A stretch of 64,000 nt of DNA from an uncultured Lachnospiraceae bacterium (GCA_944376125.1 CALWBQ010000008.1:81067-145066), one strand, 5' to 3'. Positions 18,481 through 27,282 are shown, numbered from the stretch's first letter. The notes: generated by a model not told the origin, from the sequence alone. Numbers and translations are program-made.

Positions 18481-18515
18481 TATAATAAAATAGTAATAGT
18501 TACTGTTTTATTATA
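18481..18515. promoter_or_regulatory. Long Fur/PerR box upstream of perR
   Basis: A 35-base dyad: arms TATAATAAAATAGTAA and TTACTGTTTTATTATA, with one mismatch. 15 bases upstream of the perR start, overlapping its likely -10. Confidence 0.75.
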
Positions 18516-18553
18516 GAGAAAAATCAGCCTTATGTCAACATCCAATCCAATTT

Positions 18554-19453
18554 TTATTCTACAGTATTTTTTATCGATCCGACACCTTCTACCCGGCACT
18601 CCACTACATCTCCGGCTTTCAAAAACTTAGGCGGATCAAATCCCATGCCGACGCCCGCAGGAGTCCCTGTGGAGATAATCGTTCCTGCCTGCAGTGTCAT
18701 TCCCTTAGAAAGTTCACTGACAATATGATCAATATCAAAAATCAGCAGCTCCGTATTGCTGTCCTGCCGCAGCTCTCCGTTAACCCAGGACTGGATTTTC
18801 AGCTTAGGCGGGTACGGAAGGGAATCTACCGTAGCAATGCACGGTCCCATGGGCAGGAATCCATCCAGGCTTTTTCCGAAATACCACTGCTTGTGGCGAT
18901 TCTGGATATTTCTAGCACTGACATCATTGATCACGGTATATCCAAATATATAATCCTTTACCTGTTCCGGAGGGACATTTTTTGCCTCCTTCCGAATAAT
19001 AACTGCCAGCTCAGCCTCATAATCCAGGCTGTCCACAATATCAAAATGGCCCGGGATCGGATCCCCGTCTGCACTGGCCGTGTTGACACGCTTGGAAAAA
19101 TACACAGCATACTGACGCTTTCCATCAAACTCTTCCTTTTTAAATCTGGCCGACTCTTCAGCGTGAGCCATATAATTGATTCCCAGGCAGATCACATCCT
19201 GCTTTGGTCTGGGGATCGGAGCCAGCAGGTGAATCTCCCCCAACGGCGCCGCCCCGGCAATCCCATAGGGTTCCTTTCTGCTGGTATACTCTAATAGCTG
19301 CAGCTCTGATTCTCCTATCTCCTCTATCAACATTTCCATCTCGTCATAGTCCACGCCAATACTCTTGATCGGGTAAACCCAGCTCTCATCTTGGTTCAGG
19401 ACCCCTATCCTTGATTTTCTCTCCCGTTCCAGTTGATATGTAACCAGTTTCAT
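18554..19453 (-). CDS. Fumarylacetoacetate hydrolase family protein
   Basis: Probable metal-dependent C-C bond hydrolase or isomerase of 299 aa. The FAH-fold core starts near residue 80 (PRPKQDVICLGINYMAHAEE); the metal-binding acidic set is in DSLDYEAELAVIIRK and FGYTVINDVSARNIQ. STGTPAGVGMG near the C-terminus is typical. Substrates in this family range from acylpyruvates to oxaloacetate and cannot be assigned. The frame is open 59 codons upstream, but the ATG at 19453 has AAGGAG eight bases before it and gives the family's usual start. Confidence 0.88.
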   Translation of the reverse strand: MKLVTYQLERERKSRIGVLNQDESWVYPIKSIGVDYDEMEMLIEEIGESELQLLEYTSRKEPYGIAGAAPLGEIHLLAPIPRPKQDVICLGINYMAHAEESARFKKEEFDGKRQYAVYFSKRVNTASADGDPIPGHFDIVDSLDYEAELAVIIRKEAKNVPPEQVKDYIFGYTVINDVSARNIQNRHKQWYFGKSLDGFLPMGPCIATVDSLPYPPKLKIQSWVNGELRQDSNTELLIFDIDHIVSELSKGMTLQAGTIISTGTPAGVGMGFDPPKFLKAGDVVECRVEGVGSIKNTVE

Positions 19454-19474
19454 CTTTTTTCTCCTTATCTCAAG

Positions 19475-19660
19475 CATGGATTCTTCGCCTGCGTGCCCAT
19501 CCTCGCAGAGCGTTTCGGCCATACCCCAGGGCGAAATTCCCCATGATATGACCAAATGCCCCGCAGCAAGCTGACGGGGCACAAAAATTGAAAGCACAGC
19601 AAACCGCGGGGCGTTCGTTCTCGTCATCAACTGAGAATAAACGGATCCGTTTAGCCACCT
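19475..19660 (-). repeat. Structured GC-rich leader element upstream of the FAH-family gene
   Basis: This stretch fills most of the ~300-base gap before 19756. It contains a perfect 16-bp palindrome TAAACGGATCCGTTTA (19638-19653) and a hairpin TGCCCCG...CGGGGCA around 19557-19581. A second GCCCCGC segment near 19600 could pair with the same GCGGGGC arm. It stays open in two reading frames, which fits a GC-rich structured element better than a leader of random sequence. It may be a dispersed intergenic element; not verified. Confidence 0.5.
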
Positions 19661-19690
19661 CGCTTTTTTAATCCTTTTTTCTTAGTTATC

Positions 19691-19720
19691 ATGCTATCAC
19701 AAAACAGAAAGAACTGTCAA
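19691..19720 (-). promoter_or_regulatory. Probable promoter of the FAH-family transcript
   Basis: Minus strand TTGACA (19715-19720), 18-base spacer, TAGCAT (19691-19696). It would give a leader of about 230 bases. Confidence 0.5.
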
Positions 19721-19755
19721 TAGTTTTCAGGCAATTAAGGTGTCTGTGACATTTT

Positions 19756-21558
19756 TTATGGATTTTTCAGATCTATCGGATCTCCTAAAATATCTACTCC
19801 CTCCGCCGTATTCCGATCCACTGTGTACCAGTCATATGTAGCCAGATGATCATCCATAGATTCATAGAGATGTATCATAACCAGATCCCCATCCGTTCTG
19901 TCCACCTGTATTCCCGGAGGCGCCTCCGAATACCTGGCTTCATAATAAACTCTGGCCATCTCGCACAGCTCCTCATCGCTGTAGGGCCCCTGATGTGCCT
20001 GCTCTGTCTCTTCCGGCTCCGGCTGCGATGTCAGGCTGTCCGGAGGAGTATACATCCAAAAATCTGCCAGCGGTTCGCCCGTATACGCATCCGCCTCCAC
20101 TGAAGCCACCGGTTCACCCTGGTAACGGAACTCCACATAGATCAGCCAGAGGCCAGCACCTTCCCAGTAATATGCTTCCGACTGATTCGCTTCCACTGGC
20201 AGATCATCCGGCACATTCAGAATCTTTTTGATATATTCCAGCTGTTCCGGGCTCAGCGGCCCCAAACCAGACTGCTCCGGGCCGGGCTGTTCTGTCTCAG
20301 ATTCCGCCTCTTCAGCGGCGCCGCCCCCGGTTATCTCCAGGATCCTGTCTTTTATCCCCTCAATGGCATCTGCCTGTTCTTCATACCATTCGTCTGCTGC
20401 CCTGGACATCTGTCTGTTGAACCAGGCTACCAGCCCTGCATCCTCCGCCACAATACTGGAAAGGCAGTATTCTCCCCGCATCCGGCAGCTTATCAGGTAC
20501 TGGGCCAGCTCAGCATACCGCTTCGCCTGCTCTTCTTCCGTCTCCGTCCCATAGCAGTCCACAAAGTCAGAGCTTATCTCCAGCAGCTCGTCCTGCAGAA
20601 TGCGGCTGATATCGTAAAGCGCCATCATTTCCCGGACCCGGTTGATCAAATCCTCTCCGCCAATCACAGTATTTCCTACCAGCTTGCCAATGTCTTTGCC
20701 CAGGGCCCACGAGCTTCCCCCTGCTATCTCTGCGGCTGTCAGCCCGGCCTCGGCAACCCACTGCAGCGGAGCGCCTTCCTCATACTCTGGCATTTTCATC
20801 AAAAACTGCAGAAAATCGCTGGAGAAAACTTCCGACCCGAAATTCTTAAAAGTTTCATCCATCAGGTTCTGGTAGGTATCCAGACGAATTTCCATGGCCT
20901 CCTTCATGCCGCTTCTCAAAGTGGAAGCTGCTGCCTTCAGTTCTCCCTCTGACTGCTCAGAAATCAGTTCCAGAAACTCATCATAAGCGGAATAATCGGC
21001 TATCATAATTTCCAGGTCTGCCAGGCCCTCCGCCCAGGCCTCCGAGTCAGCGGCCATCATATTCAGGCTGCCCACAGCGTCAGAGATCTCCTCGCTGAGA
21101 GGTCCTGCAGACGAACCGGAACCAGTCATTGTCTTCAATGCGTCTGCTCCCAGTTCCAGCAAATCACCACCATAGTCCTCCAGAGATTTCAGATTGTCCA
21201 TTTTTTTCTGCTCTGCAGCGTCAGCCGCGTTTTCCATGTCGTAGATCGTTATCACATGAGTCAGGATTTCCATATATTCTTCTTTATCCGGCTCCGCTCC
21301 TGTCTCCAGCAGCGCATCTGCCAACTCCAGGGCATACATGGCATATCCGTTTGTTTTAAAATTTTCGATGAAGTTCATATAGCCGTAATAGCTGCTCTGA
21401 ATCAGGGGTTTTCCCAGATCAATGCTCAGGTACTCCTGCAGTTTTTGTCCTTCCGGCGAGTATGCGCCCTCCGCTTTATTTTCTGTGCCAAAGGCATTCA
21501 CTCCAGAGCCGAGAAGCATCACTCCCGCCAGGAATACCGCTGCTGCCCGTCTCATCAC
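19756..21558 (-). CDS. Exported protein of unknown function, 600 aa
   Basis: Not recognised. Residues 1-23 look like a signal peptide (MMRRAAAVFLAGVMLLGSG, cleavage likely after NAFG). Residues ~30-400 are predicted mostly helical by their heptad-like content, with a more hydrophobic Gly/Ala patch around WVAEAGLTAAEIAGG. An acidic Pro/Glu linker near 420 precedes a C-terminal part with a PepSY/YcdB-like look (GEPVASVEADAYTGEPLAD). A last part follows a second Glu/Pro linker. It starts inside the stop of the lipoprotein gene (ATGA overlap), so it is translationally coupled. Last gene of the four-gene XRE operon. Confidence 0.7.
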   Translation of the reverse strand: MMRRAAAVFLAGVMLLGSGVNAFGTENKAEGAYSPEGQKLQEYLSIDLGKPLIQSSYYGYMNFIENFKTNGYAMYALELADALLETGAEPDKEEYMEILTHVITIYDMENAADAAEQKKMDNLKSLEDYGGDLLELGADALKTMTGSGSSAGPLSEEISDAVGSLNMMAADSEAWAEGLADLEIMIADYSAYDEFLELISEQSEGELKAAASTLRSGMKEAMEIRLDTYQNLMDETFKNFGSEVFSSDFLQFLMKMPEYEEGAPLQWVAEAGLTAAEIAGGSSWALGKDIGKLVGNTVIGGEDLINRVREMMALYDISRILQDELLEISSDFVDCYGTETEEEQAKRYAELAQYLISCRMRGEYCLSSIVAEDAGLVAWFNRQMSRAADEWYEEQADAIEGIKDRILEITGGGAAEEAESETEQPGPEQSGLGPLSPEQLEYIKKILNVPDDLPVEANQSEAYYWEGAGLWLIYVEFRYQGEPVASVEADAYTGEPLADFWMYTPPDSLTSQPEPEETEQAHQGPYSDEELCEMARVYYEARYSEAPPGIQVDRTDGDLVMIHLYESMDDHLATYDWYTVDRNTAEGVDILGDPIDLKNP

Positions 21559-21992
21559 TCACTTCCCCCTTCTCCTGTACAGTCAATTTTCTGGATCGCG
21601 CAAATCATCAGGTCTTTGGCCAGAGTGTCGGCAAATCCCTCCCGGATTTCCCCGATGTCGGCCTCTTCTACCAGAAATTCATATTCCCGCTTCCAGTCCG
21701 GATGAAGCTCAGCCATCTCTTTCAGGTCTTCTGCCTGAATCGTTTCCCCGTTCCCTGTCTGGTACAGCTCTTCCATCAGCGCAGGAAAATCCGGAGCAGA
21801 AATCCACACCAGGATCTTACCGTCTTCCTCTCCGATGACCCTGTACTCCTCCGCGTATTCCCCGCAGTAATCAGAAAAAGTCTGTCCGGAAAGATCTGAT
21901 TCCTGCGGCTTGTCCACCGAATGAGTTCCGCAGGAGCTGATCACAGCCGCACAGCCCAGAATCGCCATGACAGCTTGCAGTGTTCTCTTCAT
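21555..21992 (-). CDS. Putative lipoprotein of unknown function
   Basis: About 145 aa. The N-terminus MKRTLQAVMAILGCAAVISSCGT looks like a lipoprotein signal, with Cys in VISSC as likely lipid site although the lipobox is imperfect. The mature part is acidic and contains DKPQESDLSGQTFSDYC. A longer frame begins at 22025, but that would overlap the preceding gene by 25 bases and put 11 polar residues before the signal peptide; the ATG at 21992 has GGAATAGGA upstream and an eight-base gap. No family recognised. Confidence 0.65.
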   Translation of the reverse strand: MKRTLQAVMAILGCAAVISSCGTHSVDKPQESDLSGQTFSDYCGEYAEEYRVIGEEDGKILVWISAPDFPALMEELYQTGNGETIQAEDLKEMAELHPDWKREYEFLVEEADIGEIREGFADTLAKDLMICAIQKIDCTGEGGSE

Positions 21993-22000
21993 TGCTTTTC

Positions 22001-22327
22001 CTATTCCCCTTCCCTGTTCCTCCAAACCATATATGTCGTATTCATAGCAGAAATCTGAGCAAAATATTTCGCAGATTCTGCACTCCGCTGATTGCTTTCA
22101 GCTATCCTGCGGTTTTCGGCTTTCTTATGTTTGCACTCAGAAATACTATTTATTATAATAATGTCACAAATCAGCCCTATCACGGCTCCGCCAATCACAA
22201 ATGGGAGGAGAGGAACATTTGTCTCGTAAAGTTTCTGAATCGGCTGGAATGTAGGGCTGCCAGCTCTTTTCAGTTCTGCCCTGAGCTGGTCGATTAATAC
22301 TCTCTGCTTATAGCATGCCGACTCCAT
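22001..22327 (-). CDS. Small membrane protein of unknown function
   Basis: Protein of 108 aa. Residues 1-38 are polar and helical (QRVLIDQLRAELKRAG), residues ~40-60 form one membrane segment (LPFVIGGAVIGLICDIIII), and the rest is a charged tail with SECKHKKAENRRIAES. The start at 22327 has only a weak ribosome site. A 22-codon frame at 22294-22362, coupled to the regulator stop by ATGA, reads MNLKEYIGTLYT just before it, so the true N-terminus may have been separated by a one-base change. No family recognised. Confidence 0.6.
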   Translation of the reverse strand: MESACYKQRVLIDQLRAELKRAGSPTFQPIQKLYETNVPLLPFVIGGAVIGLICDIIIINSISECKHKKAENRRIAESNQRSAESAKYFAQISAMNTTYMVWRNREGE

Positions 22328-22362
22328 GTATATAAGGTTCCAATGTATTCTTTCAGATTCAT
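22294..22362 (-). pseudogene. 22-codon frame, probable displaced N-terminus of the small membrane protein
   Basis: Begins with ATG overlapping the regulator's TGA (ATGA) and has AAGGGAGC upstream. It reads MNLKEYIGTLYTW, then leaves the frame of the 108-aa protein and stops. A one-base loss near 22327 would join MNLKEYIGTLYT to MESACYKQRV. Either a frameshift mutation, a sequencing error, or a short leader peptide. Confidence 0.4.
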
Positions 22363-23831
22363 CTCTCTGCTCCCTTTTCTTCTGTACACTTTTTCTGCAG
22401 AACCTTTCTCAGGTACTCTGCCGTCTCTTCTTTTCCTTCTACCATATCGCTGTCCTTCAGGACTGACATAAAGTCGCCTATGGCGTGGTACAGTGTGCTT
22501 TCCCGAATCGTCATCATAGCGTACTCTCCGCTCTTTTTTCTCAGTACGCAGTTTAGCAGCCCCGGTGTGGCAACGATATAAAAATCCCGATCCATTTTAA
22601 TTTTGTGTTCCTTCAGGAGGTAAATCTCCATCCGGTCCTCCTCGATCTCCTTCAGAACTTTCCTCAGGCACTGCAGACGGTCTTCCATCGGCAGGGGATC
22701 ACAGTAAATGCTGAAGGGATCTACAATGTGGCCATTTTCCAGAAAATCCCGAATCCCCTCCCTTGTGAAAAAAGAATATATCTTAATGTGGTGAACCATC
22801 GAAGACAGCTTTGCATTGTCCCCCTTTAGAAATGTTTCCAGCTCTTTCCGGTTGGGAATATCCTTTTTCAGGATCTTCAGCCACATCCCGCTGTCGCAGA
22901 GATGGCCGAAATAGACACAGGGACACAGAATATACGCTGCTGAAGCCTCCTGGAAGTCCGGATTATTCATCCCCTCATCCGCAATCTCCTTGACGCGCTC
23001 CACATCCGCCCCATTGGCCAGAAGCGGCCTGGCATTCTTTTTGCACAGTTCAAAGGTCTCCCTCAGCAGGGCCAGGAAAGAGTCTCCCCTGAACAGCAGC
23101 CCTCTGGAGCCATCTGCGGAAAAGAGCAGCGCCTCGCGGCTGCCGAGAATCATACAGGGAAACAGGCTCATCATGCCGTAATGCGCCTGGACTGAATCAT
23201 AAAAATAATAGGGGATATAGGAAAAATTAGCTTTCAGAAGCGGAGCTACGCCACAGAGCATCTGAATATTATAGCAGTCATTATTTTCCTGGACATTTTC
23301 CAGACACAGAATGTGCTCCGCAGTAAAATCTTTATTCTCACCATACATACACAGAAGAGAAAAGAGAAATGTGTAAGTCCCCTGACAGATAATGCGGATC
23401 TTTCCCTTTTCATTTGCCTCGTTCATAATAATTTTGCTCATGGCCCGGTCCAGATTCTCCCTGCCTGTAACAGAGATACAGTCTGCCTCCTCTTCTATGT
23501 CAGGCAGCACTGCCTGGTAATTCACAGGAAAGGGATCCTGTTCCTGGATATCCAGCTTTTCAATGAATTCCTTCACATACTGTCTGCGGAAATAGGTTTC
23601 CTCCCCCATATGCATGATCCGGTATTTTTCCAAAAGCTGCTCCTGTACATCCGGCGAAAGTTTCAGATATTCTCCAATCTGTTTCACCACTGACTCCGAA
23701 GCAGGCAGACGCTTACCATTGATGATCTGATAAAGGGAGGAATGATCAATCTGACACTTTTTAGCCATATCATAAACTACCGCTTTTTTCTGTTTAACCA
23801 GCTTTTTTAACTCTTCTGAAAAAATCGACAT
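22359..23831 (-). CDS. XRE-type HTH regulator with large C-terminal domain
   Basis: Protein of 490 aa. An XRE/Cro-like helix-turn-helix covers about residues 18-57: VYDMAKKCQIDHSSLYQIINGKRLPA. The remaining ~420 residues have no family I recognise; they are soluble and rich in Cys and aromatic residues (for example AAYILCPCVYFGHLCDSG). No kinase or helicase motif is visible. Start at 23831 has AGGAGGAGAG upstream. It is first gene of a four-gene unit that continues with a membrane protein, a lipoprotein and an exported protein; the tight overlaps suggest it controls or senses that envelope module. Confidence 0.75.
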   Translation of the reverse strand: MSIFSEELKKLVKQKKAVVYDMAKKCQIDHSSLYQIINGKRLPASESVVKQIGEYLKLSPDVQEQLLEKYRIMHMGEETYFRRQYVKEFIEKLDIQEQDPFPVNYQAVLPDIEEEADCISVTGRENLDRAMSKIIMNEANEKGKIRIICQGTYTFLFSLLCMYGENKDFTAEHILCLENVQENNDCYNIQMLCGVAPLLKANFSYIPYYFYDSVQAHYGMMSLFPCMILGSREALLFSADGSRGLLFRGDSFLALLRETFELCKKNARPLLANGADVERVKEIADEGMNNPDFQEASAAYILCPCVYFGHLCDSGMWLKILKKDIPNRKELETFLKGDNAKLSSMVHHIKIYSFFTREGIRDFLENGHIVDPFSIYCDPLPMEDRLQCLRKVLKEIEEDRMEIYLLKEHKIKMDRDFYIVATPGLLNCVLRKKSGEYAMMTIRESTLYHAIGDFMSVLKDSDMVEGKEETAEYLRKVLQKKCTEEKGAER

Positions 23832-23875
23832 TTTCTCTCTCCTCCTATTGAATTTATTCTATAATAAAACAGAAT

Positions 23876-23904
23876 GCCCCACAAGCCACGGCAGCTTGTA
23901 GGGC
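23876..23904 (-). terminator. Hairpin downstream of the P-type ATPase gene
   Basis: Arms GCCCCACAAGC (23876-23886) and GCTTGTAGGGC (23894-23904). Lies between the ATPase stop and the XRE gene; it may terminate the ATPase transcript. T tract is poor. Confidence 0.5.
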
Positions 23905-23958
23905 AAAAACTAATTTTATTTTGCCACAATTTACAGAGCACTATTTTTCCTTTTCTGT

Positions 23959-26574
23959 CTATCGAAAACTCTCCCTCGCCAGCTTCCACGCCTGAATAAT
24001 CAGCGTGGGAACCGCGGCGCAGATTCCCACTGCCGCCACCTGCATTGCTGAAAGATCCGACGCCGCAAACAGCCGCTGCAGCCACGGCACAAACAGCACG
24101 GCCGCCAGCAGGACAACGCCGGCTTCAAAGGCCATGATGCTGTACAGATTGCTGAACAGGCCCAGATGAAGAATTGAGTGGTGACTGCGGCAGTTGAACC
24201 CGTGAAAGAGCCTGGCGAGGGTCAGCGTTGTAAATGCCATTGTGCTGGCCACAGCGGGATTCCCGGCCGCCCGGCCATACAGTCCTGACAGGCCGATATA
24301 GTAGGCGGCCATGGTTCCCAGGGCAATAAGTCCCCCTTGGATCAGGATATCCTTCATAAATGTTTTTGTCAGGATTCCTTTGGATGGATCCCTGGGTTTC
24401 TGCCTCAGCAGCCCCTCCTCTGCCGGCTCCATGCCGATAGCCAGGGCGGGAAGCGAGTCTGTCACCAGATTGATAAACAGCAGATGAACCGGGGCAAAGG
24501 GCATTGGGAGGGCTAAAAGGGAGGTATAGAGGACGCAGAAGATCCCTGCCATATTGCCGGAGAGCAGAAAATCTATGGCATTCTGGATGTTCCGGTATAC
24601 GTTCCGCCCGTTTTCTACCGCCGCAATGATGGTGGCAAAGTTATCATCCGCCAGGATCATGGAAGCGGCGTCCCTGGACACTTCCGTTCCGCCTCTCCCC
24701 ATGGCCACGCCGATATCCGCCTTCTTCAAGGCTGGAGCGTCATTGACGCCGTCCCCGGTCATGGCTACTATCTTCCCTCTCCTCTGCCACGCCTCCACGA
24801 TGCGGATCTTGTGCTCCGGCGAAACTCTGGCATAGACGGCAATCTCCGGCAGTCTCCGCTCCAGCTCTTCCTCACTCACGCTGTCCAGCTCTCTCCCGGT
24901 CATCACTGCTTCCCAGGGCTGAATCAGATGAATCTTTTCCGCGATCGACAAGGCTGTCACCGGGTGATCCCCCGTGATCATAACGGGTTTTATCCCTGCT
25001 TCCCGGGCTTTTTTGACAGCGGATGCAGACTCCGGCCTGGGCGGATCCATAAATGCCGCCATCCCGATAAAAACAGCATCTGACTTTCTCTTGTTTTCTT
25101 CCTGACATGCGAAAGCCAACACCCGGAATCCCTCCCGGGCCCACCTCTCATTTTGACCCAAGATTCTTTTTTTCTTCAGTGTCGTCAGCTCACAGACCCC
25201 CAGTTCATCAGAGACCCATCTGCATCTGTCCAGCAAGACATCCACCGCCCCTTTAGCAATCCAGAACCGTTCCCCCTTCTGATTTTCGCACTCAACGCTC
25301 ATCTGCTTTGCCGCGGATTGGAAGGGCTGCTCCCGAATCCGCCTCCACTGGCTGCGGATTTTCTTTATGTCTGTTCCCGTATCGAAAACCATTCTAAGCA
25401 GAGCCGTCTCCACTGGATCCCCAGCTCTGTCTTCCCAGGACTCTGCATTGTTGGCCAGGACAGCAGCCTCTGCCAGGGAAATCACACCGCTGCGCTTGTG
25501 AAATGTATACTTCTCCGCCTTCTCCTCCAGCTTCCAAAGTTTTTCCCCTTCACACACCGCCTGGACTGTCATTTTATTTTGAGTCAGTGTGCCAGTCTTA
25601 TCTGTACATATAACTGACACGCATCCCAGGCTTTCTACCGCCTTCAGATCTTTGATGATCGCATTCTGTTTTGCCATCCTCTGAGTTCCCATTGCCTGGA
25701 CAATCGTTACGATCGTTCCCAACGCCTCTGGGATAGCCGCCACCGCCAGGGCAACAGCAAACATCAGCGCATCCAGAATCCCGCTGCCGCGGTAAAGGCT
25801 TAAAAAAAATACTGCCGCTGAAATTGCCATAATAGCGGCGGCCAGTCTTCCGCTGAAACGGTCCAGGCTGACCTGAAGAGGAGTTTTCTGCTCTCTGGTG
25901 CTGTTCATTAACTCTGCAATTCTGCCTATCTCTGTGTCCATCCCCGTGGCTGTCACCACAGCAATCCCTCGTCCCCCCGTCACCAGTCCACCGGAAAAAA
26001 CCATATTCGTTCTGTCTGCCAACGGCGCTTCTTTTGTTATTCGCCCTCTGCTTTTCTCTACGCTGTCAGCTTCCCCGGTCAGAGAGCTCTCATTTATCTT
26101 CAAACTGGAGACTTCCAGAAGTCTTCCATCTGCGGCTGCCAGGTCGCCGCTTTCTAAAGCCAGCAGATCCCCCGGCACGACTTGAGATGCCGGTATTCGT
26201 TTCTTCTCTCCATTTCTTATAACGGAAGCAGCAGGTGCAGACAGAGCCTTCAGGCTTTCCAGAGACTTCTGCGCTTTCTGGTGCTGAACCGTTCCCAAAA
26301 CAGCATTCAGCAGCAGTACGGCAAAAATCACGATCGTGCTCTCACTGTTCCCTGAAACCATAGAGATCAAGGCTGCACCGATCAGAATCTGCACCAAAAG
26401 ATCCTGAAACTGCTCCAAAAATACCCGGTACCACCGTTTTTTCCCAGTCTCTCTCAGCACGTTTCTTCCATACTGGCTGATTCGCCGGGCGGCCTCTTCC
26501 TCCGTCAAACCTTTTCTGTCTGTATTCAGTCTGGACAGCACTTCCTCTTCCGGTAAACGATACCAGTCCTCCAT
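23959..26574 (-). CDS. P-type cation-transporting ATPase (P2A, calcium type)
   Basis: Membrane pump of 871 aa. Actuator loop SLTGEAD (about 164-170), phosphorylation site DKTGTLTQ with Asp 325, MITGDHP and the hinge MTGDGVNDAPALKKADIG. Transport-site motifs are AAIPEAL (M4, near 280) and NLVTDSLPALAIGMEP (M6), which resemble SERCA/PMCA-type calcium pumps. The M4 Gly common in IPEGL is Ala here. About ten membrane segments are expected. It diverges from luxS. Calcium is the most likely ion, by family. Confidence 0.9.
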   Translation of the reverse strand: MEDWYRLPEEEVLSRLNTDRKGLTEEEAARRISQYGRNVLRETGKKRWYRVFLEQFQDLLVQILIGAALISMVSGNSESTIVIFAVLLLNAVLGTVQHQKAQKSLESLKALSAPAASVIRNGEKKRIPASQVVPGDLLALESGDLAAADGRLLEVSSLKINESSLTGEADSVEKSRGRITKEAPLADRTNMVFSGGLVTGGRGIAVVTATGMDTEIGRIAELMNSTREQKTPLQVSLDRFSGRLAAAIMAISAAVFFLSLYRGSGILDALMFAVALAVAAIPEALGTIVTIVQAMGTQRMAKQNAIIKDLKAVESLGCVSVICTDKTGTLTQNKMTVQAVCEGEKLWKLEEKAEKYTFHKRSGVISLAEAAVLANNAESWEDRAGDPVETALLRMVFDTGTDIKKIRSQWRRIREQPFQSAAKQMSVECENQKGERFWIAKGAVDVLLDRCRWVSDELGVCELTTLKKKRILGQNERWAREGFRVLAFACQEENKRKSDAVFIGMAAFMDPPRPESASAVKKAREAGIKPVMITGDHPVTALSIAEKIHLIQPWEAVMTGRELDSVSEEELERRLPEIAVYARVSPEHKIRIVEAWQRRGKIVAMTGDGVNDAPALKKADIGVAMGRGGTEVSRDAASMILADDNFATIIAAVENGRNVYRNIQNAIDFLLSGNMAGIFCVLYTSLLALPMPFAPVHLLFINLVTDSLPALAIGMEPAEEGLLRQKPRDPSKGILTKTFMKDILIQGGLIALGTMAAYYIGLSGLYGRAAGNPAVASTMAFTTLTLARLFHGFNCRSHHSILHLGLFSNLYSIMAFEAGVVLLAAVLFVPWLQRLFAASDLSAMQVAAVGICAAVPTLIIQAWKLARESFR

Positions 26575-26624
26575 ACCCGACGCTCCTTTCTTCCTAAAAA
26601 TGTATGGGCAACCGGCCGTCTTTA

Positions 26625-26633
26625 TGCTATGAT
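26625..26633 (+). promoter_or_regulatory. Candidate extended -10 promoter of luxS
   Basis: TGC followed by TATGAT (26628-26633), an extended -10. The -35 is weak. About 65 bases before the luxS ATG. Confidence 0.35.
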
Positions 26634-26697
26634 AAGATCAGTGTACAGGCGGCGATCCGCTTTGTGCAGGTGCAAGGAACAGAAAGGAGCTTTATCA

Positions 26698-27177
26698 ATG
26701 GAAAAAATAGCCAGTTTTACTGTCAATCATCTGGCCCTGCTGCCAGGCGTATACGTTTCCCGAAAAGATCAGGTGGGCGCCGAGACGATTACCACCTTTG
26801 ACATCCGCATGACCCGTCCAAACTTTGAGCCGGTGATGAACACAGCGGAGGTTCATACCATAGAGCATCTAGGCGCCACATTTCTCCGCAATCACCCTGT
26901 ATTCGGAAATAAGATCATCTACTTCGGCCCCATGGGGTGTCGGACCGGATTCTACCTGGTGATGGCAGGCGATCTGAAATCAGAAGATATTCTGCCTCTC
27001 CTGAGAGAGCTGTTTATCTTTATGCGGGATTTTCGCGGCGAAGTGCCGGGAGCCGCGGCGAAGGACTGCGGCAACTATTTAGATATGAATCTGCCCATGG
27101 CAAATTACCTGGCAGAGCGCTTTTACCGGGAAGTTCTGGAAAATATCTCGCCGGACCGGCTGGTCTACCCGGAATAG
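26698..27177 (+). CDS. luxS: S-ribosylhomocysteine lyase LuxS
   Basis: Splits S-ribosylhomocysteine into homocysteine and DPD, the precursor of autoinducer 2; part of the activated methyl cycle. 159 aa. Metal ligands are His53 and His57 in HTIEHLGATFLRNH and Cys124 in KDCGNYL; the catalytic Cys81 is in GPMGCRTGFYL, Glu56 is present. The ATG at 26698 has AAAGGAG upstream; an upstream in-frame extension is rejected. Monocistronic, ending at the hairpin 27234-27261. Confidence 0.97.
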   Translation: MEKIASFTVNHLALLPGVYVSRKDQVGAETITTFDIRMTRPNFEPVMNTAEVHTIEHLGATFLRNHPVFGNKIIYFGPMGCRTGFYLVMAGDLKSEDILPLLRELFIFMRDFRGEVPGAAAKDCGNYLDMNLPMANYLAERFYREVLENISPDRLVYPE

Positions 27178-27233
27178 GCGAACGAGAAACCTGCACAGGC
27201 GGCTTCCCGCATTTTCCTAATGAAATGAAAACA

Positions 27234-27269
27234 GGAGGGCAGCACGATCGGCTGTCCCTCCATATTTTT
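27234..27269. terminator. Bidirectional terminator luxS/aroK
   Basis: Arms GGAGGGCAGC (27234-27243) and GCTGTCCCTCC (27251-27261), then ATATTTTT on the plus strand; on the minus strand TGTTTTC follows. Confidence 0.8.
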
Positions 27270-27282
27270 CCGGCGGGAAGAC

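Noticed and set aside
19470..19658. 62-aa open frame in the FAH leader
   Set aside because: Composition is Arg/Cys-rich and matches a structured GC-rich leader; overlaps another open frame in a different phase. Kept only as part of the leader element.
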